A DNA stretch of 64,000 nt from positions 2,976,001-3,040,000 of the forward strand of contig OZ017749.1 in the NCBI GenBank assembly GCA_963969365.1, read 5' to 3'. The notes under the pieces were generated by a model. It was not told the origin of the DNA, did no database searches, and was given only the letters and a program-made list of their open reading frames with translations. The translations under genes and the position numbers were made by a program. This DNA is from Asterochloris sp. CNOR1. Its lineage: Eukaryota; Chlorophyta; Trebouxiophyceae; Trebouxiales; Trebouxiaceae. This document shows positions 56,763 through 64,000 of this stretch, in pieces (within the stretch, counting starts at the first letter, position 1; every line of letters begins with the position of its first letter).

Positions 56763-59240
56763 TCATCCATAGACAGGGAAGTTTGGCGGTTTTTCCCTGC
56801 AAGCACGCAGAACACGTTTCGGGTCAGATAGCCAAAGAGCCAGCAGGGTCAGGGCCAGGCTGGTGCACGCAACAGTCGGGAGGCTACCAGCAGCCAAGAC
56901 CAGCATGCATCAAAGGCATCGAATGGCCTGCCCTACCATCAGCGGGTCAGCAGCGGCATAGCCAGCTCACCACTGCGTCGCTCGCGTGTGTGAGTTGAAG
57001 TAATACCTCTCCTGCTTCTCGTCTGCAGTGCGGTACTCTACCCACCCATCGGGGCCATACACAGGGAAGCCGTTGTGAGCCCAGACCTGCACTGGCAAAG
57101 CCCCTGGAGGATCAAGCCAGTGGTGGATGCTGTGCTTGTACACCTCAGGGTCCTCACGGGGCAGGCTACGTGTCAAAGCAGTGCCATCCCATGGCCCTGA
57201 TGCAGCAGCAAGTCATCTACTGTACAGGCCTCAAGCTGCTCACAGACGGCCCCACACAGCACAGCATGTGCGCCAGGCCCCTGCTGCACAGTGCTGCACA
57301 GGTAGCAAGACTGCAGCACCACTGCTTGCGCTGCACAGCAGGCGCTTTGAGCCCGTGCTGACACAGACAGGGACGTCGCGGCAGGAGGCCGCAGCAGCTG
57401 TCCTGCCTGCCCCAGCTGCAGCAGATGCACAGTGCACAACAAGCAGCAGCATGCACAGCAGTTTCCACCCCATGGACTTGCTACAGCAGACCACATGGAC
57501 TTGCTGCAGCAGTCAGGTACACTACGGCGCACCTCGTGGCTCATGCCAGGGGGCGGCAGCTGCTGGCCTGCCTGCGGAGGGTACTGTTGCTGCACAGGGA
57601 TGCCTTGCTGGTGCTGATTGTACTGTCCAGGCCCGCCAGGGCCTGCTCTATAGGCAGGAGGGCCGTTCTGCCAGGCAGAACCCTGGAACTGTGGGCCAGG
57701 ATCCTGAAAGTCCGGCCGCCCATTGTAGCCCTGCCAAGGAGGAGAGGGCTGGTGAGCAGGCAGGAGTGCTCTGCACTGCAGCCTTGCCCAAGCTGGGGAC
57801 GCAGCTGTGCTCAGGATGCAGGACGCAGGTTGTGCAGCGCATGCCTTCAGAGCTGCCTGGCAGCTCCAGCAAGCAATGCCCCGCAGCTGCCACCGGCAAG
57901 CTGTGTCGCTGCACCAGGCACGGCCGCAGGGGTGGGCACAGCCAGGCGCCTGGGGGCATGCACCCCGGCACAGCATGGTGCAGCCAGTGGGCATGCAGTC
58001 AAGGTCGCGCAGGCATGCTCGCATCACCCCGCACTGGCCTGGTTGCACACCCCTGTCAATGGCCAAGCATGACTGCAGCATGCAGCATGCAGCGAGTGGC
58101 GTGCAGTTGGGCTCACCCCGCCCCGCCCCCCTGGGAACCCGCCCTGGAGGGGGTACCCCGGCTTGCCACCGCCCTGGAAGCCTTGGTCGTACCCCTGAGG
58201 CCCGCCCTCTGCTCCCCCCGGGCCGCCCCCAGGCCGGGGGGGTAGCTGCCTCAGCTCATGGTCACCTGCACAGCATGATGGGGAGTGACTGGCGGCCAGG
58301 TGGAGGCTTATCACAGGCTGCTACCCTTGTCTGTGCCCAGCCGTAGTGGTGAGACCTGCAGCATGGTTGGCGGGGCACTGGCTCCCATGCAGGGGTGCAG
58401 CCAGGCTGGGACCCAGTTGCAACACAATGTCTCCACACAGTGTGGCAGAGTGGCAGCAGTCTCATTCCATGGCCACGTGCACAGCGTGCTGAGCGGCGCA
58501 GGGGCCCCAAGGTACCTGCAGAGGCTGAGCCACTCTGCCTTGACATTGGGCAGCTGACAAAGCCGACCAAGTTGAAGCCACACCAGGGAGTGCCCTTAAG
58601 CATGAGGAAGTGACAGCACACCTTGCAGTGGAGGGATGCTGGCAGGTGGCAGCTGCGCTGATTGCACAGCAGGCGGGCAGACTAGCTCAGACAAAAGCAG
58701 TTCCCAGCAGGGCAGGCTGCTCACCGTGCGCGAAGTTGCACCTATCGCCAAATTTGCAGTGCCCAGCCTTCCACCTGCAAGGTGGTGGGACTGGTGCAAG
58801 ACAGCAAAGCAGGGCTGTGGCTTCTGCTCTGTGAGGTTTCTTCACTCTACAAGCAGCAGGGAAGCGAGCACCAGAGAGGCCATGCTACAGGCCAGTCCAT
58901 CTGCCCAGCCAACTGGACAGGAGGCAACAGGGTGAACATTGCACAGTGCCTAGGACGCAGCCCAGAGCTGCCTCTCGCACGCTGAAGATGCAGCTGACCA
59001 AATCAGGTGGACCCTGTGCACCCTCAAGTCGGGCAGCGCCCTGCTGAGGTGGTCAGCAGCATGCTTGCAAGACAGCATTGCAGTTAATCAGCCTCCCCTG
59101 GGCCCCTCCTGATGCACACTAGAACCTCCAGATCCGGCAATGGCAAGATCAGGACGCGTCCAGGATGGTGCCTCTCACCGCATGCAGATCTTGGTTTTGG
59201 CATTTTCTGACGTGCCTCTGAAGCCAGGTCTCTCTGCCAT
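56763..59240 (-). CDS. CCCH zinc finger plus WW domain protein
   Basis: The start ATG at 59240 gives MAERPGFRGTSENAKTKICM, spliced in phase to RWKAGHCKFGDRCNFAHG, then to DHELRQLPPRPGGGPGG. This is one CCCH finger of spacing CX7CX5CX3H, preceded by the typical KTKIC and followed by the typical HELR. A Gly/Pro/Gln-rich linker follows (QGYDQGFQGGGKPGYP, YNGRPDFQDPGPQFQG, PVQQQYPPQAGQQLPPPG). The C-terminal part, DPEVYKHSIHHWLDPPGALP, GWVEYRTADEKQ, YYFNSHTRATQW joined in phase to EKPPNFPVYG, is a WW domain (two Trp, YYFN, TQWEKP). Stop 56763-56765. The protein is about 230 residues. CCCH fingers bind RNA and WW domains bind Pro-rich partners, so an mRNA-processing role is likely but inferred. 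The junction at about 57162 is the weakest. The 440-bp intron at 58277-58716 holds no convincing exon. Confidence 0.75.
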
Positions 59241-59444
59241 CGCGCATGTGGGCCAAGATTTGCTCTTTGACTGACTGAAACATTGACCCCATGGTAGAGA
59301 AGCCAGGGTGGCCTGCAGCAAGCCATGCAGCCAGGTGTGTTGAGATGCTTGAGCATCAATGCTGTCCCCCAGATCAGATGCTGGCCGCCATACAAACACA
59401 GCTTTACTGTCATCAGCCAGTGTGCACACTGCAGGAGTGAGGCC

Positions 59445-59989
59445 CCTACCTCCATCAGACTGCAGCTGCCGTGTCGCTGGCAGTGCAGCCTGTGAACAGG
59501 CGCTTCATGACAGCCACATGCACACAGCGGCCGCGCCCAAGCTGCTCATGTCAGTGCATGCGTACAGCCAAACGAGGGCAGCAAGAAGGCGTTTCATCAG
59601 CAGCTGAAGCGTGCGCTGGAGCAGTTTGGTCTCCAGGATCAAGGGAGGCAGCTGCAGCCAGGTCAATGTGGCGGCTGTGCCCACCTGTTAGTGCTGCTTG
59701 GTGGACTTACAGGAAGGGTTCGCCTGGCCAGGATGCTTCAGGCCTTCATTCTGCATTTCAGGTGGCAGGTATGCTAATGCAAGCCTGGTATCAGCCGAGT
59801 TGCAGTGCGTGGGTGCCTGGTGGCAGCACTGACCCCAGTTCCTGGGGTGCTGCATCCCTCTCCTCATCTGGGGCACTGACTGCAGAGCCTGGAAGCTGCT
59901 CTAAGACCAAGAAGCTGGCACCAGATGATGAAGCTGTGAAGTCCAATGCCAAGCCTGGCAGGGCTCTATTTGCCTGTCTGACCCCTTAG
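59445..59989 (+). CDS. doubtful open frame between two minus-strand genes
   Basis: Between the CCCH-WW start (59240) and the CBM20 stop (60316) the plus strand is open for about 180 codons after a CTGCAG acceptor-like site at 59459. The end looks protein-like (EPGSCSKTKKLAPDDEAVKS, then a stop at 59987-59989), but the middle is Cys/Trp/Ala-rich translation without a domain. It may be the last exon of a small plus-strand gene, or only the promoter and 3' UTR space of its neighbours. No function proposed. Confidence 0.2.
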
Positions 59990-60315
59990 GCAAAGGGCAG
60001 AACGCTTCTCTTTTCTGTTCTGACCTGCAATGCAGGACCGCAAGGCAACTCTTGGTGCCTTTGTCTCAGGGTGAGACACCTCAGCAGGAGCACCGGCTGC
60101 AGGTGGTGCTGGTGTCCGGAATGATCACCGCAAGCTATGCCTGCCTTGAGGTCTGGCTGCAATGCTGCGCCACCTCTGTCCCATTCATGCCAAACTGAAC
60201 TTGTTGATTGGGCTTTCACAATGCAGGCGGGGCAGGTCACTCTTGTCTCTCAACGTGGTCAACTCAGTGCAGGAGATTCATGTTCTGAGGCAGGGTGAAC
60301 TTGTTAGGGTCACGC

Positions 60316-62588
60316 TTATTTGCCCTTGCCCTTGGAGAGGACTGTTTCAGCAAAGGTCTCGGCACTCTCATCATCCTCCTGCACCAGATAACAGTAATGA
60401 GCAGCTGCATGGTGCACTGAGAGGCCAGGCACAAGCAATGGACGTCAGTTTGACCAACCAAGCAGTGCCTCACTTCAAATGTGAAGGTGATTGCTCCATT
60501 GTCAACAGCTGTGACCTGCAGGGGGTGATGCAGACTCTGGAGTGTGTGCTGAGTGGGCATGCTAGCTTGGTACATCTTTGGCTACGATCAGTAGCAGAAG
60601 TTAGTTTTGGGATCAGCTGTTTGCAAGAAACACCTTGGCCTTGCCCATGGTGGCAAAAGCAGCAGTCTCAGCCTGCCCTGCAATCAGGGAGCCATCTGAG
60701 TGAGTGGCATCCATATGGGGCTGGATTCAATTGTGATGAGGCATTGCCCTACCTGGCTGGTCAGGGGCAGCCTCCGCAACTGGTGCAGCCTGCACACACC
60801 AGGCACAAGCTGATCAGCTGGCATCTGGGCAGCCTTCTGCAGGTGCAGGCTCACGCTGTGGGACCGCACCTCTGCCTCTGGTGTGCTGGGCTTGCCGTTT
60901 TGAGCAAGGGGCTGGGCGGGCACCTGCTCTGCTGGCGGCTCCTCGTGCTGCACAGCCCCTTGAGCCTGCATGCGGTGGAGAGTGTGCTCTGCGTATTGCA
61001 GCTGATGCCCTGTAGCCCTGCAGTGTGTAACGCCCTGCGGGGCAAATGCAGCTGCCAGGCAGCGTTCTCAGCAGAGATGCACGGACTGGCAGAAAGCAGG
61101 CAGCACGTGGAGGTCTTCCAAATGCCTTCTGCTAATCAATGCACCTTCTGCCATGGTGCGGGCAGGCCACTGACGCCTGTAGGAGTCACTGAGTGCACCC
61201 TACCTGCTCCCGTCAGCAGCGAATGCCTGTGCTGCAAGCCAGAAGCCTCAACAGGCACAAGGTGGGGCGTGGAGGTGTTGCAGGCGTGAAAGCATCAGGC
61301 ATCGCTGCAGCAGCCAGGGGAGTCTGCCGTAAACAAGCACACCTGCTCCTGTGGGGCGGCATCCCCGGCAGAGAAGCTGTCCAGCTCCAGATCAGCTGCA
61401 ACCTGGCTGTCAGGCTCGTCAGGCTCGTCAGGCATGTGCTCTGTGGCTGAACCAGGCTGAGGGGGCCTGTCCAGCCCTGCTGGCGTCACCTTGGTCTGAG
61501 TATCTGGGTTGTTGAAGACACACTTGAGCTCCAGGTGGCCCGCGCCATTGCTGGGCACCTGCAAAGCAGCACATCATGTGTGGCGACGGGGCAGGTGGTC
61601 GTCCAGGCAGTTGGTGGGCAGCCTCCAAGGCCACCACTTGCAGAGCTTCTCTGGCAACCAGAACCTCATGCAGCCCTTGGCAGCAGAGGAGAGACAGCCC
61701 TGCAGCTACCTTTGCAGTGACCCTTCACCCTCATATGTCCAGCATCCTCTACACTCAAGAGCGTGTCTGACCTGTACGCTCCTGTTGACGCCTCCTTCCC
61801 AAAAGACGCTGTCGTCGCCATGAACGATCACCAGCTGCAGGGCAGTGGGCCAGGCAGGTCAGAGCGGGCAACATGCTAGCCACTAGGTCCATCTCTGGCA
61901 GAGCTGCATCTGGCAGACCTTGCAACAGACAGCATGTTGTCCAGGCCAGCAGGCTGCAGACCCCTGCTTCTACAGCAATTTGGGTGGTGCTTGACATCCA
62001 AGAAAAAAGAGTTCGCATGTGCATGAGACCGGTGCTGGCGGCCTGGCACTTGGCAAATCAAGCTGCTCAGAGGGCAGTGTCAAATTCAGCAAAGAGGCTC
62101 ATAACAAGAAACCTGGCATCGAAGAAGGGCCTCGCATGGCCCTGACCTTGAAGTCCACCTGCCCAGGAGGCAGGTCCAAGTCCAGCTGCCAGTTGTGCCC
62201 CTCAGACCACTGCAGCTCCTGAGCATGTTTGACATCCCAGTGGCCCAGGGCTCCAACCTCCCCAACTGCCTTTACTCTGTCGCCAAATGCCAGCTGACAA
62301 TCTGGCAACAGGATAGTGCTGGCTATGCCCTTGTTTGAATCAACCTCAGCTGCAGCTGCTGCCACCAGCGTCAGGGACCTTGTCGTATGTGAGTATACCG
62401 ACTGATGCCCATGTGGGCACACCTGCATGTATGTGCGACTTAGAAAATTCCTAGGAGCACCTTGGATTCAGCATTCAGCAGCCTGGAGAATGGCGTACCT
62501 GCTCTCTGCAGGGCACATAGGCGGGGACCAGACCTGCAGGCAGGAAGCTGGCAAATCCATTCAGACTGTACATTTTGAGTGTCAACAT
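60316..62588 (-). CDS. plastid starch-binding protein with CBM20 domain
   Basis: CBM20 starch-binding domain without any catalytic domain. The start is ATG at 62588 (MLTLKMYSLNGFASFLPAG) or 62573; the basic, hydroxylated N-terminus looks like a chloroplast transit peptide. The N-terminal join is unsure: either REQ to VCPHGHQSVYS, or LPA to AEVDSNKG. CBM20 exons: FGDRVKAVGEVGALGHWDVK, AQELQWSEGHNWQLDLDLPP, GQVDFK, then LVIVHGDDSVFWEGGVNRSV, then VPSNGAGHLELKCVFNNP. The landmark residues are visible (Trp of GHWD, the two Trp of QWSEGHNW, Lys of VDFK, and WEGGVNR). An acidic Pro/Glu/Ala linker follows over three small exons, then VTAVDNGAITFTFE and EDDESAETFAETVLSKGKGK, stop 60316-60318. About 280-310 residues. 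A plastid starch-granule or pyrenoid-starch tether or regulator is the natural inference. Confidence 0.82.
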
Positions 62589-62820
62589 GCCACTGGCTTC
62601 ATTTGTGTCGCTGCCTGCCGCACAAACCTGCTGCTCTGGGCCTCGCAGGAATGCAACTCCTCGTGATAGAGGGCAGCACATGCTGCTGACGACATCCTGA
62701 TGCCGCAAGCCTGACCATCGCTCCGAATTTGTCCGGTGCACACTGCGTGTGTCAGGAATTCAATTTAATCATTTAGCTTTGGTGGGCCATTTGGGCACAT
62801 GGGCAGTCAAAGCTGCCTCT
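62589..62820. promoter_or_regulatory. spacer upstream of CBM20 gene
   Basis: 232 bp between the stop of the right-edge gene (62821) and the CBM20 start on the same strand: 3' UTR of one and promoter and leader of the other. An alternative in-frame CBM20 start (MCCPLSRGVAF) near 62670 falls inside it. Confidence 0.4.
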
Positions 62821-64000
62821 TTAATGTGTATTCTCAAAATCAGAGTCATCATAGGACTCACTGCTACTGCGCTCCACCTGCAGCAGATGCACAAATTTTG
62901 CACTCTGCCAAGCGCCGCACCCAGGACATGCCCATCAACCAGGGGACTGGCATCACCTTTCTGCGCTTCTTGCCTGAGCTGCGCACCTTGGCAGCGCTGC
63001 GGTTGTGAGCACGGCCTCTTGCAGCGGGTGCAACAGCACCTCTACCACGCCTCTTGCCGGAGGCACCTGCACCAGCTTTGCCATTGCAGCATTGCCTTGT
63101 GCGAACATGTGCACACTTGGCTGCGTCTTCTGCCAAGCTGGTCGGAGTGCTGCAGTCTATGGATTGAGGTGTTGTGTGCAGCAGTCCAGCAGCCTCAGCT
63201 TCACAACAAGCCGACACCCTACCACCTGCAGAAAGAGGGTGTGTCTCCACTTGCATAAACAGCTGCAGGGGGGCTCCTGGGCTCCGCGCTCGACCAGGCG
63301 ACTCGTCAGTCTCATCTGCCTCTCCCTCTGCAGCCTGCTCTAGCCGCCCACAGTCCTGGCTGAGGATTTTGTGAAACACCTGCAGTCTAGGTGGCACGCA
63401 TCAGCGTTTGAGTCGGCAGTGTGCGTGCACCAGATTGCAGTAGGCAGTCAGAGGTCTGATATGGCTACATGCTTGTCAAGTGTGGCAAGCTGGGCAGCTA
63501 TTGGGGGAGCTTCCCAATGTAATTGACAAGGCTTGGCCACCCAAGAATGTTTGGCTTGTGACTCTCAGGCAGCCAGCACAGCAGGACTGCAGTGTTACCT
63601 TGTACTGCTTCCTGGCCTGCTGCACATCCTGAAGGCCTGGCAGGCCCAGCTCGTGTAAGAGAAAGGTGCCACCCTCCTCTGGGAACAATCTCACATTCTC
63701 CTCCTGCAGCAGAAGCACACTGCAGTTGGGCGCTGGCAGACAGGTCTGCAAGCAAATGCTGCAGGGTGGTGCACGGAAACCTCGAGCTGCAGAACCCTGA
63801 GCCACAGCAATGCTACAGCGGCATGGTGCACCTGAAAGCCATGCCACAGGACTGCCAGCAATGTTTGCAGCAGATCCTGTACTTGGGCTGCAGGCCACCA
63901 TGACCAGCAACACCATAATGACATCCACCAAGTCAGGTCCTGAAGGCAGCATTGCCCAATCCCAGCGGCCCTGGGGGCATTGACAGCTGACTGCTGGCCT
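62821..64000 (-). CDS. 3' part of an uncharacterised nuclear-type protein (runs off the edge)
   Basis: Partial gene, no family recognised. Exons joined in phase from the right: QVQDLLQTLLAVLWHGFQ (about 63835-63890), EENVRLFPEEGGTFLLHEL with GLPGLQDVQQARKQYK (about 63600-63706), VFHKILSQDCGRLEQAAEGE followed by ADETDESPGRARSPG (63245-63380), then a basic region with GKRRGRGAVAPAARGRAHNR and SAAKVRSSGKKRRK (62968-63090), and a short last exon VERSSSESYDDSDFENTH, stop 62821-62823. The start of this chain is helical like an alpha-solenoid end, and the tail has a strong nuclear localisation signal (GKKRRK) followed by an acidic Ser-rich end that looks like a casein-kinase target. The junction between about 63225 and 63165 is not resolved. 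A chromatin or RNA-related nuclear protein is a guess only. Confidence 0.55.

Noticed and set aside
57127-58245. Plus-strand open frame of 372 codons
   Set aside because: Antisense to the Gly/Pro/Gln-rich linker and WW exons of the CCCH-WW gene; the open frame is a composition effect of GC-rich repeats.
58277-58716. Possible extra exon in the CCCH-WW gene (CCHFLMLKGTPWCGF)
   Set aside because: It contains cysteines but not the CCCH spacing, and skipping it joins FAHG to DHELR in phase exactly as the family requires.
60162-61289. Long plus-strand open frame of 375 codons
   Set aside because: It is antisense to the exons and introns of the CBM20 gene, has Cys/Trp/Leu-rich composition and no domain; the minus-strand exons are phase-consistent and conserved.

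Overview
The window looks like nuclear DNA of a green alga, most likely a core chlorophyte of the trebouxiophyte kind (Coccomyxa/Trebouxia-like). The evidence is intron-rich genes on both strands, GT-AG introns whose 3' ends are nearly all TGCAG, a striking density of the palindrome CTGCAG, UGUAA-type polyadenylation motifs after some stops, and plant-type homologues (PATROL1, TOUGH, a plastid CBM20 protein, a plant-type YceD/DUF177 protein). No rRNA, tRNA, CRISPR array, transposon open reading frame or virus-like element was recognised.

Layout, left to right: (1) a small uncharacterised gene (10-868, -); (2) CSN6, the inactive MPN subunit of the COP9 signalosome (1005-3796, -); (3) a plastid YceD/DUF177 protein (4410-5723, +); (4) a very long PATROL1/Munc13-like gene (5887-17487, -); (5) cystinosin (17888-21006, +); (6) a flavin monooxygenase (21780-25611, +); (7) the omega-amidase NIT2 (25711-27332, -); (8) a large uncharacterised coiled-coil gene (27871-33305, +); (9) the G-patch/SWAP splicing factor TOUGH/GPATCH1 (33500-39908, -); (10) TIM9 (40373-40823, +); (11) a DHX33-type DEAH helicase (40983-45507, -); (12) a 218-residue coiled-coil protein (45660-46617, +); (13) an AGD14/AGFG-like ArfGAP (46817-51007, +); (14) a single-Myb (LKDKWRN) protein (51623-55292, +); (15) a CCCH-WW protein (56763-59240, -); (16) a doubtful reading frame (59445-59989, +); (17) a plastid CBM20 starch-binding protein (60316-62588, -); (18) the 3' part of an uncharacterised gene with a basic/acidic tail that runs off the right edge (62821-64000, -).

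The genes are housekeeping functions and do not form an operon-like pathway. Neighbours are mostly divergent (short shared promoters, 152-613 bp) or convergent (99-194 bp between stops). Exon boundaries were built by eye from splice-site phase and family conservation, so outer ends are firmer than every internal junction.

The most unusual property is in the introns. At least seven genes (PATROL1, cystinosin, FMO, NIT2, the large coiled-coil gene, TOUGH, DHX33) carry, in an intron next to an exon, one or more decayed tandem copies of that exon's own edge, usually 75-112 bp away and often anchored on the same CTGCAG acceptor. I call these exon echoes. They suggest that introns here are born or lengthened by local tandem duplication across splice sites, and some echoes could still act as alternative acceptors or exons. 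A near-perfect intronic hairpin (10989-11079) is a second structural signal.
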